Positions 34,958-44,443 of a DNA stretch of 61,427 bases are shown here, one piece after another. The DNA comes from Geitlerinema sp. S16 (lineage in GTDB: Bacteria; Cyanobacteriota; Cyanobacteriia; Cyanobacteriales; Geitlerinemataceae): positions 1 to 61,427 of the forward strand of contig JAABST010000025.1 of assembly GCA_011390275.1 (NCBI GenBank). The letters run 5' to 3'. The notes under the pieces were generated by a model. That model was not told the origin of the DNA. It saw only the letters and a list, made by a program, of their open reading frames with translations, and searched no databases. Within the stretch, counting starts at the first letter, position 1, and every line of letters starts with the position of its first letter. The position numbers were made by a program, and so were the translations under genes.

Positions 34958-35251
34958 ATGATAGATGACACTCTTTCAATTCTCGATTCTAGCGAATCAC
35001 CGATCACAGATTTGCCAGATCGCAATCTCCGAGTTCAGCAATTAAGAGACTTAATTGATAGCCTCCATATCGCTGATGAAATTTCAGGACGGGGCTACCT
35101 CGTCAGCAGTTCTGAGCTTGCTGCTCTAATCGACATTAATGCTAGTGCTGTCACTAGTCGCGGTGATCACTGGGTTTGGCGAAACTGGGTTGTGTCACGT
35201 GTTCGGCGCGAAGGCAACCAAATTTTATGGCAATTGGAGCGAGTCGATTAA
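34958..35251 (+). CDS. Small conserved cyanobacterial protein, HTH-like
   Basis: A 97-residue protein. The core YLVSSSELAALIDINASAVTSR reads like a helix-turn-helix (helix, Asp-turn, ASAV recognition helix), followed by the very aromatic GDHWVWRNWVVSRVRREGNQ and ILWQLERV. This Trp-rich ending is characteristic of a conserved cyanobacterial family without known function. AGGTGA lies upstream of ATG 34958. A DNA-binding or regulatory role is inference only. The gene stands alone between two long spacers. Confidence 0.7.
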   Translation: MIDDTLSILDSSESPITDLPDRNLRVQQLRDLIDSLHIADEISGRGYLVSSSELAALIDINASAVTSRGDHWVWRNWVVSRVRREGNQILWQLERVD

Positions 35252-35990
35252 GTCATAGGAAATGGATTTTTTTGAGTAAGAAAATCCATACTTACCGTGT
35301 AGACTCTGTTTAAAGTATGGCTTCTCAATCTCTAGAGATATTTAATTTGGTATCATAAACTTCTCTTTTTGCTTATTTAAAATTCGACTCAAAGCCTCTG
35401 GTCAAAAATCAAGGTTCTCTTACAGATATGGACAGTATGAAAAAATGTTAAAAAAATGAGAATTGCCTTTTGTATTAAAAATAAAAGAAAAATACTTGCC
35501 ACGTCTTAATATTGATCGTATTTGTAACAAAAATACAAGACGGTGCTTGCATTTTTAAAAATAAATTATAAGAAGCTTGTATTTGCCTTTGAGCAAGGAA
35601 AACAGCACTCTCATTGACGCAAACGAATATGACGCTGAATTTGCAAAGGTTTAATATCGTGTACAAATGTCAAGCTGTCACAGAGGATTGAGAAGGTTTG
35701 TGTTAAGCCAGCTTTATTTTGTAGGGCGTCTGTATTTCTATTGAGACGAACGATGATTCCACTAAGCCACATCGCACTTTGAGAAAAGCTCCGAAATAAA
35801 GCTTTGGGCGCTCTTCTATCTTGGTTTTTGGCCGGTTCCCAGGACAATCCTCTCGATAGCGGGTTCCATAGAGAAAATGCTTTTGATTTCGCTATTTCTG
35901 AAAATGATGGCGAAAACGTTTCTTTTCTGTGGCAACCTTAAAGCTACGCATCAATTACTGATGACTCGACACGATCTTTAAGCTAGACCC
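35252..35990. other. AT-rich spacer before ispG
   Basis: About 740 bases. The first 400 are the most AT-rich part of the window, with stretches of A and T; the second half contains a minus-strand open frame described separately. The ispG promoter must lie near the end but was not resolved. Confidence 0.6.
35611..35937 (-). pseudogene. Open reading frame without start, possible gene remnant
   Basis: On the minus strand a stop-free frame of about 108 codons ends at 35611. It lacks an ATG near its 5' end; a TTG at 35847 would give 78 residues. It encodes a stretch with KAFSLWNPLSRGLSWEPAKN and ends DIKPLQIQRHIRLRQ. I do not recognise a family. The composition differs from the AT-rich flank, so it may be part of a decayed gene. 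Confidence 0.3.
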
Positions 35991-37232
35991 ATGCAAACCT
36001 TGTCGGTTCCAACCAACCCGACCGCGTCCGGCTCCGGTAGCGCTGACGCGATCGCCTTCGATACAACGATTCATCGCCGCAAGACCCGCCCGGTTCGTGT
36101 GGGTGATGTGACGGTCGGCGGTGGCCATCCCGTCGTTGTTCAGTCGATGATCAATGAAGACACGATGGATATCGATGGCTCGGTGGCGGGGATTCGTCGT
36201 CTCCACGAAATCGGCTGCGAAATTGTGCGTGTGACGGTGCCGAGTATGGCGCACGCGAAGGCGCTGGCGGAAATTAAAGCCAAGCTACAGGAAACCTATC
36301 AAAACGTGCCGCTGGTGGCGGATGTGCATCATAACGGGATGAAGATCGCCCTTGAGGTGGCGAAGCATGTCGATAAGGTGCGGATCAATCCGGGTTTATA
36401 CGTGTTTGAGAAGCCGTCCGCCGATCGCACGGAGTATACGCCGGAGGAGTTCGAGGCGATCGGTGCGAAGATTCGCGAAACCTTGGAGCCGCTGGTGATC
36501 TCGCTGCGCGACCAGGGTAAGGCGATGCGGATCGGGGTTAACCACGGTTCGCTGGCCGAGCGGATGCTGTTTACCTATGGCGATACGCCGGAGGGGATGG
36601 TGGAATCGGCGATCGAGTTTATCCACATTTGCGAGTCGCTCGATTTTCGTAATCTTGTGATTTCGCTCAAGGCGTCGCGCGTGCCGGTGATGCTGGCGGC
36701 CTATCGTCTGATGGTCAAGCGGATGGATGATCTGGGGATGGATTACCCGCTGCATCTAGGCGTGACCGAGGCGGGCGACGGCGAATATGGTCGGATTAAG
36801 TCCACGGCGGGGATCGGTACGCTGCTCGCGGACGGTATCGGCGACACAATTCGGGTGTCGCTGACCGAAGCGCCGGAGAAGGAAATCCCGGTGTGCTACA
36901 GCATTTTGCAGGCGCTGGGCTTACGAAAGACGATGGTGGAGTATGTAGCCTGCCCGTCCTGTGGTCGGACGTTGTTTAACCTCGAAGAAGTGCTGCACAA
37001 AGTGCGCGAGGCGACGAAGCATCTGACGGGGCTGGATATTGCGGTGATGGGCTGCATTGTCAACGGCCCTGGTGAGATGGCGGATGCGGACTACGGTTAT
37101 GTGGGTAAGCAGCCGGGATTTATCTCGCTGTATCGCGGTCGTGAGGAAATCCTCAAGGTTCCTGAGGCTCAGGGAGTGGAGGCGTTGATCAAGCTGATCA
37201 AGGATGACGATCGCTGGGTTGATCCCGAGTAA
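35991..37232 (+). CDS. ispG: 4-hydroxy-3-methylbut-2-enyl diphosphate synthase
   Basis: A 413-residue iron-sulfur enzyme (GcpE) of the MEP pathway, making HMBPP from MEcPP for carotenoids and the chlorophyll phytyl tail. Seen are the TIM barrel start ([19 protein letters not shown]), [20 protein letters not shown] and INPGLY, and the C-terminal [4Fe-4S] domain with [14 protein letters not shown] and [19 protein letters not shown], which provide the three Cys and the Glu ligand. Cyanobacterial IspG uses ferredoxin. A terminator follows. Confidence 0.97.
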   Translation: MQTLSVPTNPTASGSGSADAIAFDTTIHRRKTRPVRVGDVTVGGGHPVVVQSMINEDTMDIDGSVAGIRRLHEIGCEIVRVTVPSMAHAKALAEIKAKLQETYQNVPLVADVHHNGMKIALEVAKHVDKVRINPGLYVFEKPSADRTEYTPEEFEAIGAKIRETLEPLVISLRDQGKAMRIGVNHGSLAERMLFTYGDTPEGMVESAIEFIHICESLDFRNLVISLKASRVPVMLAAYRLMVKRMDDLGMDYPLHLGVTEAGDGEYGRIKSTAGIGTLLADGIGDTIRVSLTEAPEKEIPVCYSILQALGLRKTMVEYVACPSCGRTLFNLEEVLHKVREATKHLTGLDIAVMGCIVNGPGEMADADYGYVGKQPGFISLYRGREEILKVPEAQGVEALIKLIKDDDRWVDPE

Positions 37233-37252
37233 GTTCGCGTAATCCCTGTTTT

Positions 37253-37292
37253 AGAAGTCCGAGTTCTTCAAGAACTCGGACTTCTGCGTTTT
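37253..37292 (+). terminator. Terminator after ispG
   Basis: AGAAGTCCGAGTTCTT (37253-37268) and AAGAACTCGGACTTCT (37270-37285) are perfect complements, followed by GCGTTTTT. Confidence 0.8.
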
Positions 37293-37302
37293 TACTTGGC
37301 TA

Positions 37303-37421
37303 ATACGAAATCCGCTTGTGCATAATCTTAGATCGTTGTTCTAGGTGGACACCGCACTTCGACTCCGCTCAGTGCTCATAAGTATTTTTGTATTTTTCTC
37401 ATATAGAACCGGATTTCGTAT
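37303..37421. repeat. 119-bp MITE-like element with ATACGAAATCCG termini
   Basis: ATACGAAATCCG (37303-37314) and CGGATTTCGTAT (37410-37421) are perfect 12-bp terminal inverted repeats. Taken one base shorter, the termini are flanked by TAA on both sides, a possible 3-bp target duplication. The left half recurs at 61382. No coding capacity. Its right end is part of the ATL reading frame. Confidence 0.85.
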
Positions 37422-37746
37422 AAGGGGTCGCCTCAGGCCAGCCGTAGCGTTTGAGGTCGATCCGATCGCGCTCATCAAAGGTGATCCCCTCGGATTCCAA
37501 TAACGCCCGCTGAAGGTAATCCGACCCTTCGCGTAACACCGAATGGGAAACCTCACCCTTGGCATTAATCACCCGCTGCCAGGGAATTTCAGCATTGTCC
37601 GTCGCGACTTTAAATAGGGCATAGCCCACCAGTCGCGCTTTTCCGGCCAGTCCGGCCAGCTCGGCGACGCGCCCGTAGGTGGTGACGCGACCGGGCGGAA
37701 TTTGGCGAACGACGGTGTAAATGCGATCGTAAGTGGTTTCAGGCAT
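37399..37746 (-). CDS. Alkyltransferase-like protein (ATL)
   Basis: A 115-residue protein of the O6-methylguanine-DNA methyltransferase C-terminal fold. It keeps the DNA-binding helix PPGRVTTYGRVAELAG and the Arg finger region (KARLVGYAL), but the active-site PCHR is PWQR with Trp56 in place of the catalytic Cys. ATL proteins bind O6-alkylguanine without repairing it and hand the lesion to nucleotide excision repair. The last eight codons (YTKSGSI, stop) come from a MITE-like element, so the native C-terminus was replaced. Confidence 0.9.
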   Translation of the reverse strand: MPETTYDRIYTVVRQIPPGRVTTYGRVAELAGLAGKARLVGYALFKVATDNAEIPWQRVINAKGEVSHSVLREGSDYLQRALLESEGITFDERDRIDLKRYGWPEATPYTKSGSI

Positions 37747-37761
37747 AGTGATCTCAAGCGG

Positions 37762-38442
37762 CTAAAGCTTAGGTTTCTCTACAGTGATGCTTGGCGACAA
37801 TAGCCCGATCGCCGCATCGAGCTGATCTATTCCATCACCCGTCGCCGACACCAGCAGCATTAAAACGCTCGCCCCATCCTGCACCGCGATCGCGCTGCCC
37901 GCCACCGGTTCACCGTTCGCCATCCCCGTCCAGGGCAGACGAACTCGCCCCGGAGCCAGCTCGATCGCCTCCCCAGCTACAAACCCCTCGCCGCGCTGCA
38001 ACGCATCGATCGCGAGCTGGGTTAACGCGATGGTGTCTAGGGGTTGGGGTTGCGATCGCTGGCGTACGATCGCGGTGTAGGCCAAGGCGCGATCGGGGGA
38101 TTCAATCAGGGGAATACCGGCGGTCGGGGTGACGCTAAAGTCTTCGCGGGTCTGGGTTTCGGGGTTGGTTTGCGACAGAATAGCGAGGCCATATTGACCG
38201 TTGGCAGTGTAGGTGTTGCCGCTCAGGTGGAGGCCGCGATCGCTGGCGAGGGGAATCGGGGGCGTCGTGGACGTGGCTGTGGCCGTAAGGCGATCGCGGC
38301 TCAGGCTGACGGCACTGATGGCGATCGTGATGACCGCTGCGATCATCGCCAGCCAAAGCGTTTTATGAGTCATACGAGCCGTACGTTTCATCGATCGTCC
38401 CCGTGGTGATTTTCGTGTCTCAGATTTAGGGCGTGTCATCAA
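37762..38442 (-). CDS. Predicted secreted hypothetical protein
   Basis: A 226-residue protein that I do not recognise. After a basic N-terminus there is one hydrophobic segment at about residues 28-48 (LWLAMIAAVITIAISAVSL), a signal anchor or signal peptide. The rest is a soluble domain with FSVTPTAGIPLIESPDRALAY (in parts), GEGFVAGEAIELAPGRVRLPW and ISVVLMLLVSATGD-like strands. Internal ATGs at residues 18 and 24 are possible starts. It lies 16 bases upstream of the ATL gene on the same strand, so they may be co-transcribed. Confidence 0.6.
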   Translation of the reverse strand: MMTRPKSETRKSPRGRSMKRTARMTHKTLWLAMIAAVITIAISAVSLSRDRLTATATSTTPPIPLASDRGLHLSGNTYTANGQYGLAILSQTNPETQTREDFSVTPTAGIPLIESPDRALAYTAIVRQRSQPQPLDTIALTQLAIDALQRGEGFVAGEAIELAPGRVRLPWTGMANGEPVAGSAIAVQDGASVLMLLVSATGDGIDQLDAAIGLLSPSITVEKPKL

Positions 38443-38827
38443 CTAATAGTAGAACCCTTATCGGGCAAGCTGTTGAACGCCCGACCCAACAAAAAAACTA
38501 GGGGCTACAACCCTTACTGAGTAAGCGCTAGAAATTTAATTGATGACAGCCCCTAACATACGCTGGTCTGCTTGGACGGCAAAACCTCGATCGTTACGGG
38601 CGTTTTGTGAGCAACACTTCTAATATGGAAAACGTCGTTAAGGTTCTCGGGATCTGTTCTCTGATCGGCTTGATGACACGATGTCTGCACGATCGCCCGT
38701 GAGATCTCAAGCCATGACGCCCCCCAGAACATCCAAATCGTCCAAATCGTCCGATTGATTAAAGACGATCATGGCTGATAACGGCTGACGACGATCAGTT
38801 TCTGCCCCCCTTGGCCTAGGTACGCCC
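38443..38827. other. Spacer before the lysin gene
   Basis: About 385 bases between divergent genes. It holds a full copy of the TAGGGGCT element at 38499. No other feature recognised. Confidence 0.55.
38499..38555. repeat. 57-bp miniature element, TAGGGGCT termini, full copy
   Basis: TAGGGGCT (38499-38506) and AGCCCCTA (38548-38555). Same length as, and only a few bases different from, the copy at 33590. Flanked by AC on both sides, a possible 2-bp duplication. Confidence 0.85.
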
Positions 38828-40210
38828 ATGAATGCGAAACGCCCGATGCTACAACCGGGAGACGGTATCGAATACCCGGAATATGCCGACGACGTTAAAT
38901 TTTTGGAGCAATTTCTCCAAGATATTCAGCTTCTACCGCCAACCCGCCCCAATGAGGGACGGTTTGATATTGTGGTCGAACGCGCCGTGTGGCGGTTTCA
39001 GCGGCAGCATGGGCTAGTCACAGACGGCATCGTTGGGTCGGGAACCTGGGCGGAAATTGACGATATTATCGTGGCAAAAGCTCGCGAGGCCGATCGGCGA
39101 TCGGCGGTTGATGCCAAGATGTTGCCCGAATTGCGACGAGGGGATGGCATTAATAATCTAAACCGGATTGATGATGTCAAGCGCCTACAAACGGCACTGC
39201 AAAACAATCGCTACTTTAATCGCAACGAGAAGATTGACGGGCTGTTCGGCCCGAAAACAGAACGAGCGCTCAAACAATTTCAGACCGATCGCGATCTTAA
39301 ACCCACCGGAACCACCAATCTCGACACCTGGATCGCCCTATTCGGACTGCCACCCCGAGAAAAACCGGTGCGCAAGGTTCCCATTTTGCGGATCGGCGAT
39401 GGCCTTCAGCATCCAGCGCTGATTGAAGACGTCAAGACGTTACAGCAAGCCTTGAAGCGAGAGGGCTTACTCGATCGCAACGAGACGATCGATGGTCTCT
39501 TTGGCCCCAAAACCGAACGCGCGGTTAAAGCCTTTCAACGTCGCGTACTGTTAGTCTCCGATGGCATCGTCGGACAAGAAACCTGGTCAGCCTTGCTGCG
39601 GATGCCAGTACGCGCCTACACTCCTGATCGCGGTAGCCCCGTCTTGCCGAAACCGGAACCCGAGTTCAGCTACAACCTCGACAAAATCGTCGCCTCGATT
39701 CCCTATCCGACCGTGCGTGAGTACGCCTACACGTCGATCCCGCTGCTGTTTAAAGCCTGCGCGACCTTCGGCGTCACGGATACGAACCAAATCGCTTACA
39801 TTCTGGCGACGGTGGAGCATGAATCGATGTTGGGGCAGTGGATGGAAGAATTCGCGAGCGGGCAGGCGTACGAGTGGCGATCGGATCTGGGGAATAACCA
39901 GTGGGGGGATGGCCCGCGTTTTAAGGGGCGCGGCTATATTCAAATCACGGGGCGGGTGAACTATAAGCGCTGGTCGCAACTGCTTGGGGTTGATCTGATT
40001 GGTGAGCCGCACCGAGCGAGTGAACCGGATCTCGCGGCAGAAATTGCGGTGCGGGGAATGCGTGACGGTAGCTTTACCAACCACAGTCTTGATGATCATA
40101 TCAACGAGGATAAGCAGGATTTTTATAACGCGCGGCGCATTGTTAACGGGCTTGATCGTGCGGAACACATCGCCGCGATCGCGCGGGAGTATGTCCGGGT
40201 GCTGAAGTGA
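38828..40210 (+). CDS. Peptidoglycan-binding GH19-type lysin
   Basis: A 460-residue protein with three peptidoglycan-binding (PGB1) domains at about residues 8-75, 98-165 and 187-250; two of them contain KIDGLFGPKTERALKQF-like sequence. The C-terminal 190 residues resemble a glycoside hydrolase 19 (chitinase/lysozyme-like) domain: ILATVEHESMLGQWMEEF with a probable catalytic Glu, GPRFKGRGYIQITGRVNYKR, and the final VNGLDRAEHIAAIAREYV. It should cut cell-wall glycan. No signal peptide is visible, as in phage endolysins, but no phage genes are near. The SpoIID/LytB gene, also wall-related, follows 88 bases downstream. Confidence 0.87.
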   Translation: MNAKRPMLQPGDGIEYPEYADDVKFLEQFLQDIQLLPPTRPNEGRFDIVVERAVWRFQRQHGLVTDGIVGSGTWAEIDDIIVAKAREADRRSAVDAKMLPELRRGDGINNLNRIDDVKRLQTALQNNRYFNRNEKIDGLFGPKTERALKQFQTDRDLKPTGTTNLDTWIALFGLPPREKPVRKVPILRIGDGLQHPALIEDVKTLQQALKREGLLDRNETIDGLFGPKTERAVKAFQRRVLLVSDGIVGQETWSALLRMPVRAYTPDRGSPVLPKPEPEFSYNLDKIVASIPYPTVREYAYTSIPLLFKACATFGVTDTNQIAYILATVEHESMLGQWMEEFASGQAYEWRSDLGNNQWGDGPRFKGRGYIQITGRVNYKRWSQLLGVDLIGEPHRASEPDLAAEIAVRGMRDGSFTNHSLDDHINEDKQDFYNARRIVNGLDRAEHIAAIAREYVRVLK

Positions 40211-40298
40211 CCCGATCGCTGTATTCCGTTCATTGAGAGTTCATTTGTCGGATTTAGCGTGTCAAAGTTGATTCGCGAGTAAAAAAGAGGATGAATCG

Positions 40299-42146
40299 AT
40301 GAAATTCAAATCTAGACCGGCGATCGCGATCAGTGCGCTGCTGATCGGGTTCACCCTTTCGGCGCATCTCACAGCGCAAAATGATAACCAGCGGGCGATC
40401 GCCCAAACCGCAACGCCGATCGTGCCCAGTTCCGCCGAACCAGCCCAGCCAGCCCAGCCTAACCCAGACCAACCTTTTGACGATCGGATTCACGTCGGGA
40501 TCATTCAGCGCTTCGGCGAAAATCCTCAGGATCGGCTGGTGCTGCGCGATGCCAATGGCGGCAGTTTGCGCGTTAGTTTTGATCGCAACGGTCAGCGTGA
40601 AACCCGTAATCTTGACGCGATTTCGATCGAACTCGATGAAGTTCCCGCCGAACCGCCGATCGTCGACGATCGCATCGTGCTGAGTGTCCATCGCAGCTTC
40701 GAGAATGCCGAAGCTAGCGCCCGCGAGTGGCAGACACGGGGCATCGCCACCGAACTCGCTCAACCCGATCGCTGGGAAGTGTGGGCCGATCGCCAGGTGT
40801 ACGATTCGCCGCTGCTGCGTCAGTTTTTGATCGACAGTGCCACCGCCGCTGATCTGACCGAAACGCTTAAGGTTCAAGGCACACGCGATCGGCGTCAGCA
40901 ATTGGCCTGGAAAGTTCTCGGAGAAGCCATTCGCGGCGACGCGATCACGATCGAACCCAGCAGCGGCGCGGCGAAAATTGAACACGGCGTCACCCAGCCC
41001 GATCGCTACACCTACGGCGGCACATTTTACATGCAACCCAACGCCTACGGAACCTACACCCTCGTCAATCACGTCTCGATCGAGACCTACCTACGCGGTG
41101 TCGTCCCCTACGAAATCGGCACGGGTGCGCCCTACGCCGCGATCGAAGCCCAGGCAATCATTGCCCGCACCTATGCCCTGCGAAACCTCCACCGCTTCGC
41201 GATCGACGACTACGAACTCTGCGCCGACACCCACTGCCAAGCCTACTGGGGACTAACGGGATCGACTGCCACCACCGATCGGGCGATCGCCGCCACCGCT
41301 GGACAGGTGCTCGCCTACGACAACCAGCCGATCGATGCGTTGTACTCTTCCACCACCGGTGGTTTTACCGCTCCATTTGAAGACGTATGGCAGGGAGAAT
41401 CGCGCCCCTACCTCCAAGCGATTCTCGATTCCGTTGAGGTGAGTTGGGATCTCGACGCGAAGCCCTTATCCGATGAAGCCAATTTTCGGCAGTTTATCGC
41501 GCTGGAAAAACAGTTCAATGAAAGCGACTGGCAGACGTTTCGCTGGCGAGAGAAAACCAGCCTCAAGGACATCACGACGTACTTTAAGCAATATCTACAG
41601 CGCAGCGGTCGCCCGATCGAGTTTAGTGCGATTAAGTCGGTAGCGATTACAGAGCGATCAACGGCGGGTCGCATATTGTCGATCTTAGTGACCACCGACA
41701 CCGGCGAGATCGTTGTACCGGGTGACGAAATCCGATCGGCGTTTTATCCTCCCATCAGCACCTTCTTCTATATCGAACCCGTCTACGAAGCACCGAAGCC
41801 CAAAACACCGGAACCTCAAAAAAATACCACCGGTAACAATCCGCCCAGTTCAACACCAACCTCCTCCCCGACCTCTTCCCCGTCCGCCTCTCCAACACCA
41901 GCATCAACACCGGCATCAACACCACCCCAACCGACCAAAACCATTCCTAAAAAACTCTGGGGTTATGAATTTATTGGGGGTGGCTTTGGGCATGGAGTCG
42001 GCTTGAGTCAAACGGGCGCTTATAACCTGGCCGATATCGGCAAAACCAGCACCGAAATTCTGGAGTTTTACTATCCCGGTGCGAGCTTAACCCAAATTGA
42101 AAACCTTCAGATCGATCGACTTGATCGGCTTGATCGGCGTGATTAG
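40299..42146 (+). CDS. SpoIID/LytB domain protein
   Basis: A 615-residue exported protein with a signal peptide (IAISALLIGFTLSAHLTAQ). The SpoIID core spans about residues 260-400: VNHVSIETYLRGVVPYEIG, AYAAIEAQAIIARTYAL-like helix with the catalytic Glu, CADTHCQAYWGL, VLAYDNQPIDALYSSTTGG. A proline/serine/threonine linker (about 500-550, PTSSPTSSPSASPTPAST) leads to a C-terminal block ending FGHGVGLSQTGAYNLADIGK, which is typical of the second half of SpoIID. SpoIID-type enzymes are lytic transglycosylases on denuded glycan. It lies downstream of the lysin gene. Confidence 0.88.
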   Translation: MKFKSRPAIAISALLIGFTLSAHLTAQNDNQRAIAQTATPIVPSSAEPAQPAQPNPDQPFDDRIHVGIIQRFGENPQDRLVLRDANGGSLRVSFDRNGQRETRNLDAISIELDEVPAEPPIVDDRIVLSVHRSFENAEASAREWQTRGIATELAQPDRWEVWADRQVYDSPLLRQFLIDSATAADLTETLKVQGTRDRRQQLAWKVLGEAIRGDAITIEPSSGAAKIEHGVTQPDRYTYGGTFYMQPNAYGTYTLVNHVSIETYLRGVVPYEIGTGAPYAAIEAQAIIARTYALRNLHRFAIDDYELCADTHCQAYWGLTGSTATTDRAIAATAGQVLAYDNQPIDALYSSTTGGFTAPFEDVWQGESRPYLQAILDSVEVSWDLDAKPLSDEANFRQFIALEKQFNESDWQTFRWREKTSLKDITTYFKQYLQRSGRPIEFSAIKSVAITERSTAGRILSILVTTDTGEIVVPGDEIRSAFYPPISTFFYIEPVYEAPKPKTPEPQKNTTGNNPPSSTPTSSPTSSPSASPTPASTPASTPPQPTKTIPKKLWGYEFIGGGFGHGVGLSQTGAYNLADIGKTSTEILEFYYPGASLTQIENLQIDRLDRLDRRD

Positions 42147-42155
42147 TCAACCTGA

Positions 42156-42947
42156 TTAGAGTTTATGGATCAAGATGGGTGACTCATTATGTTGCTGGGG
42201 GGCGATTTCATCTTCGATCGTGATTGCGATCGCCTTCACAAACTCAGGCTGCTGGAAAAACGGCGGCAGAGCAAACGTATGCTCTTGGGTTTCTCCCGCG
42301 ACAGCATTGACCGCAAACACTTGAGTTAATACCGCCCCTTTCGGATCTTTAGTAAACGGCGCATCTTCCGCTAAGACCGTCCAAAGGACGTACACCTTTC
42401 CCGGTTCGAGCGGCGGTAAATTAGAAATACTCAGGGTCGCCTTCAGGGTTTGCGCGTTGGCATTGAGGACAACCGCCGCCGATGAATCAAATCTATCCGT
42501 CGGCTGAAGTGTGATGACTAGAGGCGCTGAAGGTTGTGCCTGCTGGGCTTGGAGCGATCGCCATAGCAAGACATTACTGGTGGTGAGCGCTGCAATCACG
42601 AGTGCCGCGATCGCGCCTAGCGATCGACCCCGACGACGCCAAGGTAACTTTTTAGGGGATTCGAGTGTTGCCGATCGACGTCTAGCCGCCGATGTCGTTA
42701 GAGCCACCGCGTCCGCCATATTCTGCTCCGCTGAGGCCATCACGGCGGCTCGTAACCGTGGCGAAGGCTGTATTTCGGGATGATCATAGGTGATCTTTAA
42801 GCTTTGCTGAAAGTCTTCAACCAGCGCTGTAATATCCCAGTCTGCTCTAAGCTGATCTAATCGATCCGACTCTTCTGGACTGAGATCGTTCAAAACGTAG
42901 CCCGCAACGAGCAACTGTAATTCTTCTGAAGGGTTCGGTTGGTTCAT
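42156..42947 (-). CDS. Anti-sigma factor, RskA type
   Basis: A 263-residue membrane protein. The N-terminus has the anti-sigma pattern ELQLLVAGYVLNDLSPEESD and a helical region for sigma binding; there are no zinc-binding HxxxCxxC residues. One transmembrane segment lies at about 113-133 (GAIAALVIAALTTSNVLLWR). The outer part is an RskA-like beta domain (LVITLQPTDRF, LEPGKVYVLWTVLAED). It should hold the sigma factor upstream inactive. The start is ATG 42947; GTG 42953 overlaps the sigma stop by four bases, so translation is coupled either way. Confidence 0.85.
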   Translation of the reverse strand: MNQPNPSEELQLLVAGYVLNDLSPEESDRLDQLRADWDITALVEDFQQSLKITYDHPEIQPSPRLRAAVMASAEQNMADAVALTTSAARRRSATLESPKKLPWRRRGRSLGAIAALVIAALTTSNVLLWRSLQAQQAQPSAPLVITLQPTDRFDSSAAVVLNANAQTLKATLSISNLPPLEPGKVYVLWTVLAEDAPFTKDPKGAVLTQVFAVNAVAGETQEHTFALPPFFQQPEFVKAIAITIEDEIAPQQHNESPILIHKL

Positions 42948-42949
42948 GC

Positions 42950-43540
42950 TCACATATCCTCGCTGAGGCTGTTCGTTAAATTCTGTCGCAATTTGAGCAA
43001 TCCTCGTCGCGCCCAGGCTTTCACGGTTCCCAGAGGGACGGCCAAATGCTCCGCGATCGCGCTTTGGCTCAAACCCTCTCCGTAGGCCAAATTCAAGACT
43101 TCACGCTGGTTTTCCGATAGATTTTCCAAGGCAGTCTGGACTTCCTGAGTCCGAATGTCATGATCAAAGGCCTCTACCGGTACGTCAACCGTTTCAGATT
43201 GGACGTTGAGTTGCGGACCTAATTTATTGAGGCGGTGATAGCTGCGCTGGCGCGATCGCAGCAAATCAAGGCTGCGCGATCGGGTCAAAATCGCCAGGAA
43301 GGTCTTCATCGATCCTCGCTTGGGGTCGTAGTTCGTGGTTGCCAGTCGCAGAAAAATCGTTTGGGTCAAATCCTCGGCATCTTGTGTATTTTTGGTGGCC
43401 TTGAGCGCAATGGTGTACACCAGACTGGCGTAGCGATCGTAGATCTCCCCAAGAGATCGCATGTCCCCCGCTTGCAGCCCAGCCCACAATTCTGCATCGG
43501 ATTGGGTCGAAGTGAAGAATTTAGGATCTTCAGAGGTCAT
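42950..43540 (-). CDS. ECF-type RNA polymerase sigma factor (group 3)
   Basis: A 196-residue sigma factor. Region 2 (about residues 30-100) contains IYDRYASLVYTIALKATKN and DAEDLTQTIFLRLAT; region 4 (about 140-190) has LSENQREVLNLAYGEGLSQS followed by the HTH AIAEHLAVPLGTVKAWARRG. It should direct transcription of an envelope or oxidative stress regulon and is kept inactive by the anti-sigma factor encoded by the next gene. The cyanobacterial SigG/SigH group fits this arrangement. Confidence 0.9.
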   Translation of the reverse strand: MTSEDPKFFTSTQSDAELWAGLQAGDMRSLGEIYDRYASLVYTIALKATKNTQDAEDLTQTIFLRLATTNYDPKRGSMKTFLAILTRSRSLDLLRSRQRSYHRLNKLGPQLNVQSETVDVPVEAFDHDIRTQEVQTALENLSENQREVLNLAYGEGLSQSAIAEHLAVPLGTVKAWARRGLLKLRQNLTNSLSEDM

Positions 43541-43635
43541 GTTCGATGCGGCATTTAGCTGTGCCCATAATTAAAATCATTTGCTCGTTTACAGAACGAT
43601 GCCACTACGTATTGTAATCGTCGTATCTCAATCCC

Positions 43636-43737
43636 CCAGGACTTACGCACGATGGTTTAGCCGTTCGACTTCTCGCATTGCCCTGAGAACTGGAACGGCG
43701 AAGGCTCACTCAGCCGTCGGACTTCTGCGTAAGCCTT
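43636..43737. repeat. 102-bp foldback element, CAGGACTTACGCA termini
   Basis: CAGGACTTACGCA (43636-43648) and TGCGTAAGCCTTG (43725-43737) are imperfect terminal inverted repeats, 11 of 13 matching. Inner parts (GCCGTTCGACTTCT and AGCCGTCGGACTTCT) are related to each other. Confidence 0.6.
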
Positions 43738-43821
43738 GTTCTCATAACATCCAATGAAGACTCCGAACGGATTAAAGATCGGTAACACCAGTACGGGATC
43801 GACCGGAACGCCCAAAAAGAC

Positions 43822-43850
43822 AAAAAAAGGGAGCAAGAACGCTCCCCTTT
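43822..43850 (-). terminator. Terminator after psaC
   Basis: On the minus strand, AAAGGGGAGC, loop, GCTCCCTTTTTTTG: a stem of GGGAGC/GCTCCC followed by T residues, 20 bases past the psaC stop. Confidence 0.8.
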
Positions 43851-43870
43851 CAACCATAGATAAATGGAAT

Positions 43871-44443
<573 letters not shown>

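Larger units (their letters stand above)
43541..43870. other. Spacer between the sigma gene and psaC
   Basis: Both neighbours are on the minus strand. It contains the CAGGACTTACGCA foldback element and the psaC terminator; the sigma gene promoter must also lie here. Confidence 0.6.

Noticed and set aside
43385..43540. Possible alternative upstream start for the sigma factor
   Set aside because: The ATG at 43540 gives a normal length ECF protein and there is an in-frame break upstream.
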